From: Hypsibius dujardini
Taxonomy: Eukaryota; Tardigrada; Eutardigrada; Parachela; Hypsibiidae
Direction: 5' to 3'
Length of the DNA: 61,030 nucleotides
Assembly: GCA_001579985.1 (NCBI GenBank)
Contig: LRSR01006219.1
Coordinates: 1 to 61,030 of the forward strand
Under the pieces are notes generated by a model. It did not search any database. It was not told the origin of the DNA and saw only the letters and a list, made by a program, of their open reading frames with translations. Below, in pieces: positions 11,570 through 20,907 of this stretch; the stretch's first letter is position 1; the number at the start of each line of letters is the position of its first letter. The translations under genes were made by a program, and so were the position numbers.

Positions 11570-14253
11570 ATGTCTCCTCGGAATGCGAGGTCCACGATTA
11601 CTGTCTCCTCCTTGGTCGTCGTCGTGGTCTCTGTGACGCTGCTGCTTCATCCGGCACAATTGGACGCGAAACCGTTCACGATCACCCGGGCAGATTTTCC
11701 TCGCAGTCAGGCCTCAAAAGCCGGTCACTCGGTTAAGCTGGTTGAGGAGGATCATGGGGAATTAGCATCCAGTACTCCTCCGTGGTGCGGCAAGAATTGC
11801 TCAGGAAATCACAAAGTACTGGCTACGTGCTGCGGCGCTACTGTCGCACATTCCCAGGTATGGACAAATGAGGACTGGACAGTTAATAAATAAATCCCAG
11901 ATCACCGTAGTCTGGCACGAACAAAGTTAAATATAACAGACGGACCGACAGACAGACAGAGCCAAGCAGTCAGATATTCAGACGGCAGTCCAAAAAGTTA
12001 AGAATCACATACAAGCAGGCGAAAAGACAGACAGGCCAACAAACAGACATCTAGACAAACATACATATAGGCAGACATATGGACCGACCGGCAGATAGAC
12101 AACAAGCCAGACATTCAGACAGGCATATGAAGTCCACCCTGTTTGTGACCGAGAAAGGGAAGGGTCACAGACAGAGAGAGAACAAGAAAATTGATTGTGA
12201 AAATTGATTTCTTGTGGTACTGATTGACGGATGGAAAGTATTATATTTAAGGCGGCAATGTACCACGGATATTGGGCTATATATGTATGAGTTTATGCGC
12301 TAGTAATAAGAGAAGACATAGCGATAATCTATAAGCAAACTCACTTTTGCAGATGGGAGAGGTACTTCCACCGTATGCGATTTTGGGAAGGTTTCGGATG
12401 TAGAAGCGATGTGGTCACCGGAATCACTAAAACTGCTTGCCGATGCAAAGGTAAAGAAAAGCCCTGCTGAAAATGTGGCTTTTCTTTTAAATAAAATACA
12501 TTTTTTATCTAAATGAACTGCGCCGTTTGAATTAAATTTATTTAGTATTTATTTGAATTCAGTTTCTGTAGAATCGCGACCCATCCGTGGTACTTTTTGG
12601 ACCCCCCCCCTCCGCCAGTAAATCAGATCCGGTGAGCCAAAACAACTTTTACGCTTCAATCGATCAATCAAGCGCTTGTTTCTCCCCAAATTGCTGGTCC
12701 TTTTTCTTTCTTCTTCGGTGTAGCAATTACGACGGCCCATTTTTTTAAATGTTAAAGAAAACGAGCACAAATCAATGAATCGACTGCAGAAAGGAAGGTT
12801 AAAAATTGTAACTGTGAACTGCTTACGTAATCAATCAATCGACACGCGCGGTCTTGTGGTTCGCACATCTTTGCAATCAATTAAAAACAGTGGCTTTTTA
12901 CTGTGTGATGACGTAGGAACAATGGATGCGTCGCGATTCTACAGTACGTTATTTAAAAACACCAAAACCCACACAGAATTGAAGTTACAACGAGCGCGTT
13001 GGAACTGCGCCTACCGGTCGGTGAATAGACTAGCCGACCTTTTGGCTCCTACTTCGCAGTCAACAAAAGAGCGGTCGTTGTCATCTCAAACAAATCAGTC
13101 TCCACTCGCCAGTCGGTTCGGCTCGCATTTTCAGCCACTCACATGCTGACTGAAAAAGTGAACTTTTTTCTTCCTGATTTACTTTTCCCAGCGTTTTTTT
13201 GCATTTTGTTAGAATAGCCTACTATTGCTAATAAATCCCCGCATCGCATTTTGTGTTGAAAATTGTGGATTGACCGCTGGTGCTGGAATAATGACCACGG
13301 GAACCTGGGGATGCTTGCCTTGTTTCTTATCGGTACCTCGCTTCAGCTCGGAGTCGGAGCTCAATCTCCCTTTCTGTTCAAATTTTTCTCCTCCCCGGCC
13401 CAGGCAAACGGAAATGCCGCTGTAGAGAGCATGTCAGCTCTGGGCACTGGTAAGATTTGTCTTCATTATTTTAGTCCCATCAACGTGAATTTGCGTGCAA
13501 TTGAAATCAATCAATCGATCGAGCACCTGAACATGTCCGACGGTGGACGGCATATTTGGGCATGAGTCAGTCAATACATCAATCAGTAAATTGGAGGAAT
13601 TTTGATTATTTACTGTGACAATTGAGAGTACGCCTACACTACCGTAATCACGTCTGCAGCAGACGTGAAGGCAAAGAAGACAGACAGCTGGCAGGCAGCC
13701 ATAGACGAAGCCAGTCATACGGAAAGATGTCAATTAATGGTCAATCAACCAGTACAATGCACGGTGGACATTGGACGACAAGTCTCGGAAATTATCAAAT
13801 TGTAAATTTGATTTTCAGTGGCAACGGCAAATATGGCGGCATTGAACACGCGTCCGATTCTGAATGTGTATAAGCAAGAAAATGAATATCATGGCCGTAA
13901 GTTCCAGAACTCCCCCCCCCCCACCGGCAAGGTGTTTGTCGGCCATAGACCTGTCTGTCTATCTACCTATTTGCTTCTATACCTGCCTCCTGCGCCTTCG
14001 GGGTATCTATCTACCAGTCCAGAGCACTGCCAAAGTTTTTGAAGTGTTTGTCACACCTTGTCTGTGGTCGTAAGGCACATTGAGGAATTGTTTTTCCTCT
14101 TCTGGAACAGCGGTTACGTACGCGTCGAGAATCGAGAATCACAACGCCGCCGTGGAATCCACGTCCACCCTATCGCCTCCACCGGCCGGGTACGTGTGGG
14201 CTCCCACTGCATATCACCTCGTGCCGCTCCCCAACCCTAAGGGAGCACACTAA
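11570..14253 (+). pseudogene. Secreted-protein gene, copy 1 (frameshifted)
   Basis: Same five-exon structure as the intact copy at 20908-23282: 11570-11857, 12353-12450, 13347-13449, 13819-13896, 14111-14253. Exon 1 is one base shorter than in copy 2; a G is missing near 11780 (CTCCTCCGTGG versus CTCCTCCGGTGG). The frame then leaves the family sequence and stops in exon 2. Exons 2-5 keep open frames and matched splice sites, including the conserved tail PPPAGYVWAP...PKGAH with a 2-codon insertion in exon 5. Intron 2 carries about 590 extra bases (12456-13090) absent from copy 2. An assembly base error would also explain the shift, so inactivation is likely but not proven. Confidence 0.7.
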
Positions 14254-14633
14254 CCGGATCGCAAGTGGATGGTCATACAAAAGATTCGATTGTTCGCTTA
14301 GTGTCGTTCTGTCACCTTTTCGGGCTTCTCTCGGGACAGTCCTTGAGTGTAATATCGTGCAAGTACACCCTCCAGTTGGTCGATAAATCGGCTCACTCAT
14401 TGACATTTGGCCAACACTAGTTTTCCACTAAAATGAGCCACTTAAAAAACTGTTTTATTTAAAATCGCTGTGGAGTGATTTAGTGCAGCGCTTATTTAAA
14501 TTCAGAAACGTTACTTAAGCAATACTGTAATTTACAGCAAAAAAGCTCTTTAGCAAATAAAATTTCGCTACAGAGCAAAAATATCTTTTTAATTTTATTT
14601 AGCATCAGAAACTTTATTGAATAATTATATTTT

Positions 14634-14815
14634 CAGTAAAAAGGCCATGGGCCCGGACAACTTAAAAAATGTTTGTTTGAACTGGCCCATTTTTAACAAA
14701 AAATAGTTTTTTTTTAATATCGACACAAATTGACAACATGACCACGGCGAAGAAGCGCCGCTACCTCAGCGACGACCCCGGCTTCCTGGCAGCAGAGACG
14801 ACGCTTTTTTAGAGA
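14634..14815 (+). pseudogene. IMP4 scraps (exon 2 start and exon 3 end)
   Basis: 14634-14660 is a degenerate copy of the IMP4 exon 2 acceptor and first codons. 14737-14815 matches the last 25 or so IMP4 codons (MTTAKKRRYLSDDPGFLAAE in the best frame) without a proper stop. No intact reading frame links them. A second exon-2 scrap sits at 23897 in unit 2. Confidence 0.75.
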
Positions 14816-14988
14816 TTGTATGGCGATATTTTTATTGAATGTCATAACCCAGACGAGCGTTTCACGAAGTAGCCCCGCCTCCGTCATACGCGCCTCTGTT
14901 ATAAGTTGGCACTCAGCTAACACACACAGGCTGAGTGCGTTGCTCGGCTCTAAAAACCGACCGTTATACTAGTTAAATCGTGCCACTA

Positions 14989-15138
14989 CAGTAGAGTCAA
15001 AGTCCTGAGATTCGAACGACGTCACAGTGTCGTTTTTACTCTACTGTCTCAAACTCCAAGCTAGCAAAGGCCGGGTCCGAGCAAACGGTTCGATTGAAAT
15101 AAACTCATGTGACCGTTCGAATCTCAGGACTTTTACTG
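14989..15138. mobile_element. 150-bp inverted-repeat element flanked by TA (mariner-like MITE)
   Basis: Left terminus CAGTAGAGTCAAAGTCCTGA and right terminus reading CAGTAAAAGTCCTGA on the other strand; the arms continue as GATTCGAACG. TA dinucleotides flank both ends (14987-14988, 15139-15140). No ORF. Tc1/mariner membership is inferred from the CAGT ends and TA target. Confidence 0.78.
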
Positions 15139-15167
15139 TAACTTTTATTCGCTATAAATAAGAACAC

Positions 15168-15860
15168 TCAATTGGCGTCATTATTAACTCGTTGCTGAAT
15201 TCGCGAAGCGATTTGCCGTGCCAAGACGTAATGCCGCCAGTAAACAAACCCCGACAGCACCACCGAACTCGCAAACGAACATCCGCTAAAAATACTGAAA
15301 TTTCGCGCTTCAATTTCCGCGACATTCTCACAAGTCCGCCATGATGAAACCGCCACTGCTTTCCCCGTTCCCACACTCTCCGCCCCACACCGCAGGCCTT
15401 CCTTATATCCCGTTGGCACACAGTATTCCGCTTTAGAAGTCATCTCATAGTTGGAACACCGCTGGCACGGCGTTTGGACGACGGGTGCGGCGCCGCCGTC
15501 ACACTCATGAAACGGTTGATTGATTATTGATTGATCATTTTTTCCTTCGGCTGCTGCTGATTGGTCGATTGATTGATTAGCCATTTTTCCGGACGCGACT
15601 TCTGAGTCTTTTGCCCGGCCATCCAACGCAGAGTGCGCTTCCGGTGGCGCAGGTTTGTTTGGCAACAGTGCCGGCTCCTCCGGATTGCTGCTGAGTGCGA
15701 AGAGCTCCGAGGCGTATTTGATGTAGAACACAACGAGGAAGGTGAGGATGATGATGGCGGCGGCGATTGCCCGTCTGATGGAGCAGATGCTGGCGGTCGC
15801 GGAGAGGAGCTCGCGAATGGAGAGGGAGATGCGTCCGGTGATGTTTTGGAAGAAAAACAT
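15168..15860 (-). CDS. JTB: Jumping translocation breakpoint protein (JTB) homologue
   Basis: A single open exon from ATG (15860) to TGA (15168), 230 aa. The second half has the JTB signature: CQRCSNYE, then YCVPTGYKEGLRC, a later SWRTCENV, and a membrane segment (about 190-212) followed by a basic tail. JTB is a small type I membrane protein linked to mitochondria and cytokinesis. It is longer than human JTB (146 aa): the N-terminus carries a hydrophobic segment (about 30-47) behind Arg residues, more like an anchor than a cleaved signal. A Ser/Asn/Gln-rich linker (about 93-117) is encoded by in-frame ATCA repeats; it could be an unspliced intron, but I see no good donor. Divergent from IMP4, 261 bp apart. 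A 3' fragment is duplicated at 24000-24131. Confidence 0.83.
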   Translation of the reverse strand: MFFFQNITGRISLSIRELLSATASICSIRRAIAAAIIILTFLVVFYIKYASELFALSSNPEEPALLPNKPAPPEAHSALDGRAKDSEVASGKMANQSIDQSAAAEGKNDQSIINQPFHECDGGAAPVVQTPCQRCSNYEMTSKAEYCVPTGYKEGLRCGAESVGTGKAVAVSSWRTCENVAEIEARNFSIFSGCSFASSVVLSGFVYWRHYVLARQIASRIQQRVNNDAN

Positions 15861-16121
15861 TTTCTGGCGAAGGATTTCAAGTTTGGATAATGCAAAACTT
15901 CGAAGAGAATGGGGGGAAAAACAATTTGAAAAACCAAAACAACGATACGCGTACGCCTATGTACGATCGTATTCGTATAAGCGTAGCTACGTACGGCGGT
16001 ACGCTGGTACGTTAGTAAGGATTTCCAGCTGATTGTTTTAGTTCTTCGAGGTCGCCGGGATTTTTATCGTCCTTTTCTGTTCTTTAAAAGTTCGTTGTTG
16101 GACAATTTGAATCTCTCGAAA
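15861..16121. promoter_or_regulatory. Divergent JTB/IMP4 promoter region
   Basis: 261 bp between two outward-facing start codons. The interval 15943-16015 is dense in CGTAC/GTACG and TACGTACG words, many self-complementary. A shared bidirectional promoter is inferred from spacing. Confidence 0.6.
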
Positions 16122-17568
16122 ATGATGCAACGACATCGACGTCTCACGCGGGAATACCTTCACCGGAAACATAAAGAGGGCACACAACGCGCGATACAGG
16201 AGAAAAAAGAAAAAGGTGAGGAATTTTGTTTTATTCAGCTATTAAAGTCAAATTGTAAAGATTTCAGTTAGAGTTTTCAGCTTGAGGATGGGGTTTGAGG
16301 CCGACGAGCCGTAAAGGGCTGGCGAATTGACGTCAGTGATGATTGATCTGCTGGTTGCGCGGGGGCTGGATTGGTTGATTGCCTTGTTTTGTTTTGTTTT
16401 CAAATTTGCGCTGTCTTGTCATTGATTGATTGAATTGTTTTATTCAACTGCAGAATGTGCCCACAAATTTCGGGGATTGTGAGCTTTGAACATGATAAAG
16501 ATATGATTTTACGGGAACTCTTAATATGTAAAATGGGAAAATAAAAATGATTTTGTTAAAAATCAAAAATCGCTGTTTGAGCCGTTTGAAATATCTTCAA
16601 ATAACACTGCTTGCTTCCTTGATTGATTGATTGATTGTTTGATATTTTGCAGTAAAGAAAGCCCTGGACAACAGTCACATCCTGCCGTCGGCTCTCCGCA
16701 CGGAAGCCATTGCCCTCGCGGACAAGCTCGACTGGGATGACGAGGGTGGCGCGGGGATTGTGACCCACGAGGACGACGAGTACCGCTGGGCCGGCGTGGA
16801 AGATCCCCGCATCATGATCACCACGTCGCGGGACCCGAGCGCCAAGCTCAAGCAGTTCGCCAAGGAGCTCAAGCTCATCTTCCCCAATGCGCAGCGACTG
16901 AATCGCGGCAACTACGAGATGAAACAGCTCGTCGCGGCCTGTCGCGCCAACAACGTCACCGACTTTGTGCTGGTGCACGAGCATCGCGGGCAGCCGGACA
17001 CGTTAATTGTCAGTCATCTGCCGTACGGCCCGACCGCCACCTTCTCCCTCTCCAACGTAGTGATGCGGCATGACATCCCGAATATCGGGACCATGTCGGA
17101 GCAGTATCCGCATCTCATCTTTCAAAATTTCAAGTCACGCCTCGGCAATCGGGTGATGAACATTTTGAAGGTGCGATGCCTGAATCGAGTGTGTGCGTGG
17201 ATCGTTGATTGATTGATTGCTTGATTGTTGCTTGCTTGATTGATTGCTTGATTGATTGCTTGTTACAGTATTTGTTCCCGGTGCCGAAGGAAGACTCGAA
17301 GCGCGTCATCACATTCGCCAACCAGGACGACTTTATCTCCTTCCGGCACCATACGTACCGGAAGAACGAGAGCCGCAAACTCGAACTGGAAGAGGCCGGA
17401 CCGCGGATGGAGATGAAGCTGTACCAGATCAAGCTCGGCACGATCGACCAACTGGACGCCGCTGACTCGGAGTGGCAGCTGAAGCCGTACATGAACACGG
17501 CGAAGAAGCGCCGCTTCCTCAGCGACGACCCTGGCTTCTTGGCAGCAGAGACGACGCCATCTGTCTGA
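16122..17568 (+). CDS. IMP4: U3 snoRNP protein IMP4 (Brix domain)
   Basis: Exons 16122-16215, 16653-17170, 17269-17568; 303 aa, human 291. Close family matches throughout: REYL.RK at the basic N-terminus, DDEYRWAGVEDP, ITTSRDPS..LK.FAKELKL, VHEHRG, IVSHLP.GPTA, NVVMRHDIP, and the C-terminal YLFPVPK-D-S.RVITFANQDD.ISFRHH. IMP4 is a Brix-domain RNA-binding component of the U3 snoRNP/SSU processome, with IMP3 and MPP10, in pre-18S rRNA processing in the nucleolus. The first ATG of a tandem ATG pair is used. Both introns contain TTGATTGATT repeats. Its last exon was copied into unit 2 (24132-24365), where it is fused to a JTB fragment. Confidence 0.96.
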
Positions 17569-17798
17569 GAGTGTGCAGGACTGGACGCGACCGAAGCGGT
17601 GGTGTGTATTGCACGAAGCCTGCGAACGACTTCTCTGCTCTGAGGGACTTTTGACTGGCCAATTTTATCGAAATAACACCTGTTGTTTTATTGTATGTCT
17701 CAAACATCTGACACCGATCACACGTCATCGAGACAAGGACAGATGGGTGTAATCCGTACGGGTCTACCCGAGTACTGAGTTCCGAGATGATAATAAAG

Positions 17799-18120
17799 AT
17801 GTCTCTTCGGGATGCGAGGTCCACGGTTACTGTGTCGTCCTTGGTCGTCGTCATCGTCGTCTTCTGCGTGACGCGTCCTTGCTCGTCGTCATCGTCGTCT
17901 GTGTGATGGTGCTACTTCATCCGGCACAATTGGATGCGAAACCGTTCACGATCACCCGGGCAGATTTTCTTCGCAGTCAGGCTTCCAAAGCCAGTCGGTT
18001 AAAGCGGTTGAGGAAGATCATGGAGAGTTAACATCCAGTGCTCTTCCGGTGATGCGGCAAGAATTGCCCAGGAAATTGCAAAGTACTGGCTGCGTGCTGC
18101 GGCGCTACTGTCGCACATTT
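17799..18120 (+). pseudogene. Secreted-protein gene, exon-1 fragment (copy 3)
   Basis: Starts ATG-TCT-CTT-CGG and follows exon 1 of the gene at 20908, including the signal-peptide region, the AQLDAK-FTITRADF segment and the RRYCRTF end. An internal duplication of a TCGTCGTCATCGTCGTC stretch and several indels break the frame. No exons 2-5 follow. Upstream (17650-17790) it shares the promoter-like sequence with the other copies. Confidence 0.75.
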
Positions 18121-18781
18121 TTATTTGGATGAGCAAAGAGAAAAGGGAAGTTATTAATTAGTGCCAGATCCCTCCTAGTTTGTCGCCCACAAAGTTGGGA
18201 TAACAGAGGGACAGACAGGGACAGACAGACGTGCACCCAGTGTGTGACCCCGGAAGTTAAGGATCACAGGCAGGCAGACAGGCAGGCTGACAGAAAGACA
18301 GACTGACCGATAGACAGAAAGCCAAACAGCCAGATATTCAGACAAGCATATGGTATCCAACCTGTTTATGACCCAGGAGACCCTGGCGAAAAAATGACAG
18401 TAATTCGAACCTTAATTGAATTCATTTATGGTTTTGGAAATGGTACCGCAGTACGTTACAATTTGACGGTCTATATTTATGTCCATACCAAAATAGATGC
18501 AATTACGGACTGAGCCGCACTTAGTTGACCGATGGTCAGTCTTCCCAAATGCTCCCTCTTTGACTACAATATCAACGTCTACCTCAACTTCAACTTGAAT
18601 CTGAATGCTGGCATGGTGAACAACGGACCGAGAAAGTGTAACGCAGAATAACGAGTGGACGTGGTGAGAGTTGTAATTAAAATTAATATAACAATATAGA
18701 ATACTTGTACTGTACGCATCCGGTACGAGTTGGTTAATTTCTTGATTAAACGGTGTCTGCAATAACAGGGTCATTGATGTA
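18121..18781. other. Spacer with degenerate CAGA array
   Basis: A weak CAGA/CAGG array lies at about 18200-18345. The rest shows no recognisable gene; a 149-codon minus-strand open frame overlaps the adjacent inverted repeat and is probably chance. Confidence 0.55.
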
Positions 18782-18911
18782 CTACACACGTGGCAAAAAC
18801 CTTGCGCTAACCGAGTTAAGCCTCTACACTCGTTCGACGCAATAGCTGTCCTACTGGCCACGAGTTAAAGTGCTTAATTCGGTTAGCGTGAGGTTTTTGC
18901 CACGTGTGTAG
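18782..18911. mobile_element. 130-bp inverted-repeat element
   Basis: Arms CTACACACGTGGCAAAAACC and its complement, continuing to CTAACCGAGTTAAGC / GCTTAATTCGGTTAGC. TA precedes the left end; CA follows the right end. The internal CCGAGTTAA word recurs in the element at 58159. Confidence 0.72.
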
Positions 18912-19298
18912 CACACTGCGGTATTACTAGTATTTCTGGAACAGTCATTCCTGGTTACAAGCTCTTCGATTGCACCACCATACTATTGTCCAATTGCAAC
19001 CGGATAAATACTTTAAATTGCAGAGAGCAAATTGAAATAATAGATATTGTTACTTTTTTTAATAATAGCAAATCGATATTTAAAATGTAATTTTCAGCAG
19101 CATGAACTGACTGGCCACAAACCTCCTCGTTCGGCCAGTCAAAAACGACCATAATACTTCCCATAAAACCGTCAATCAATCAATCTAGCAAATTGAGCTG
19201 GACCGGATACCGGTTTCCGAATTCCGAGTTGATCAATCAAGCTTATTCTTCTGTTTCACAAGTGGCGGTATGCCAATATTTATACATAATTTTGTCAG

Positions 19299-20475
19299 GT
19301 TCATCGCGATGATGAGTCCACCGCAGAGCTGGGTCGCGAAGTGGCAGCGCATAGGTACGCTCAATGATTATATTGTAAAGTTGCTTGACCGATTGCCGGT
19401 GTCTTTGTTTATTCGTTAAATAAAACCTTGAGTTAAATAAAGTTACTAGTTTATTTGTTTAAATGTTATTTATACTTTATTTTAAATAAAATATATATTA
19501 ACAAAGGAATGTAATTGGAAGTTGGCTTTTTTGTTTCCTCGTTTCCATGTAAAACGAATGCAAATTCTAAATACTCTACTCACGCGATGGCTTCGCGCAC
19601 TGCAAGAGCATTTACCGTATGCTAGCGATCTCAAGGGACAGCTAAGCCCCGTCTCCCTCGGTATGGCCCTGCACTCAATTGAACGTTCAATTTGATTCAC
19701 TCTTCTCTGATTGGCTCATTTCGTACAGCTTACTCGTTGTGCTAGATTGATTTATTGTACAGTCGTGCTTTTCCGTGTACTTGTCCCTACAGTGTTAATT
19801 TAATGAACGGCACTGAATAAGCACAGCCCGGATTGGTTAAAATTTACGGGTAGAGAGAGATTCCCTTGAGATTGCGAGCATACGGTAATTCGTTATTCTA
19901 GCCAGGAGTGCACGTAAGCTCATGCGTGGATCCATAGGTCTAAGTTTTCGGTGGGTCTATTTGTACTGCGCGAAGCTATCACGTGAGTAGAGTACCACAC
20001 AATTGCTAATACTTCGTATATCTTCCATATACTTTGTCACTGACTGTACTTTATTATGTTGGTATTTTATTTAAAAAGGCACATTTTCCAGATAAATTCA
20101 CCCCTGGAATGTACGCCGTGAGCGTGTCCGGAACTATGCCCAAAGAAGCCGTCCGTGAATTGAAGGTTCGTCGAGCGCATTTTTCAAAAACAAAAACAAT
20201 AACCTTGAGGTAGCTTTGCTTGGATTAATTTAAAATTTAGAATGCCAAAAAACATTTTATTTTTAATTAATTTTGATTAAATTTATAATCAGTTTTGAAG
20301 AGGATTAATTTTAATTTAATTTAATTTAAATTCACTTTGGAGATAATAATTGTACTTCTGATTTAAAATTCCTTTTTGTCCAATTGAAATTAATTTTTGT
20401 TTATTTGTGATCATTTGAAAGGGTCATGGCATCAACTACAAGTCCCGCGACAGCACCCAAGGACCAGGAAGATGA
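19299..20475 (+). pseudogene. Duplicated SPT4 exons 3-5 (no exons 1-2)
   Basis: 19299-19354, 20092-20165 and 20422-20475 correspond to SPT4 exons 3, 4 and 5 with splice sites and stop kept. By eye there are five base differences from the parent exons: four synonymous and one Pro-to-Ser in the tail. Flanking introns differ by many substitutions and indels. No start-bearing exon is present, so alone it is a 3' fragment; it could serve as alternative terminal exons if exon 2 splices across about 9 kb. Confidence 0.8.
19574..19992. mobile_element. 419-bp palindromic element with TA target duplication (filled site)
   Basis: Termini CTCTACTCACGCGATGGCTT and, on the other strand, CTCTACTCACGTGATAGCTT. 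Inner arms (TTACCGTATGCTAGCGATCT) also pair. TA flanks both ends. Unit 1 has the uninterrupted site AAATACCACAC at 10642-10651 in the same SPT4 intron, so this is an insertion in unit 2. No transposase ORF. Confidence 0.88.
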
Positions 20476-20907
20476 ACTTCCGGCGCAGGCGACATACCTC
20501 ACGCCTAGCATCAAACGGCTGTGGTCCGTGCGACTCTTCTTTCCTTGGTTGTTCTGAGCCTGAAATTCCAAGAAGGTGGAAACATATACTACGACGGAAT
20601 TGATATCTCGAATTTACACTTGTTTCAGTCTCCAATTTTGTCGAATTAGCAACTGTTGTTTCACTGTGTGTGATCGAGACAAGGACAGAAGGGTGTGGTC
20701 GATCCGTATCTACCCGAATACTATTTCCGAGGTAATAATAAAGAATACTTTGTCTCTCTTTCTACCTGAAATTCTGGGGAAATGTACGTTTGATTGTGAG
20801 TCTTGGGTTAAATACGGTTGTTAGTTGTGCGCTCTCCGCAGACAATTTTCCACGTGGGCTGATGAGCTGGAAAGCTTTGTGCTGAATTGATTTTCCCGTG
20901 AATTAAC

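Larger units (their letters stand above)
10306..19209. repeat. Segmental duplication, unit 1
   Basis: Direct tandem duplication partner of 19221-25628. Matched blocks in the same order: SPT4 exons 3-5 with introns; the secreted-protein gene (11570-14253 vs 20908-23282); an IMP4 exon-2-like scrap (14634 vs 23897); the JTB 3' end (15145 vs 24000); IMP4 exon 3 (17338 vs 24132); the secreted-gene upstream region (17650 vs 24450); and a block ending GAGCTGGACCGGATA (18909-19209 vs 24867-25628). Unit 1 begins near 10306. Boundaries were set by eye. Confidence 0.85.

Noticed and set aside
14989-15138. tRNA-like B-box word (GTTCGAATC) in the palindrome arms
   Set aside because: No A box, acceptor stem or anticodon arm fits; symmetry of the arms explains the motif.
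18412-18861. 149-codon minus-strand open frame
   Set aside because: Overlaps the palindromic element at 18782 and has no recognisable motif.
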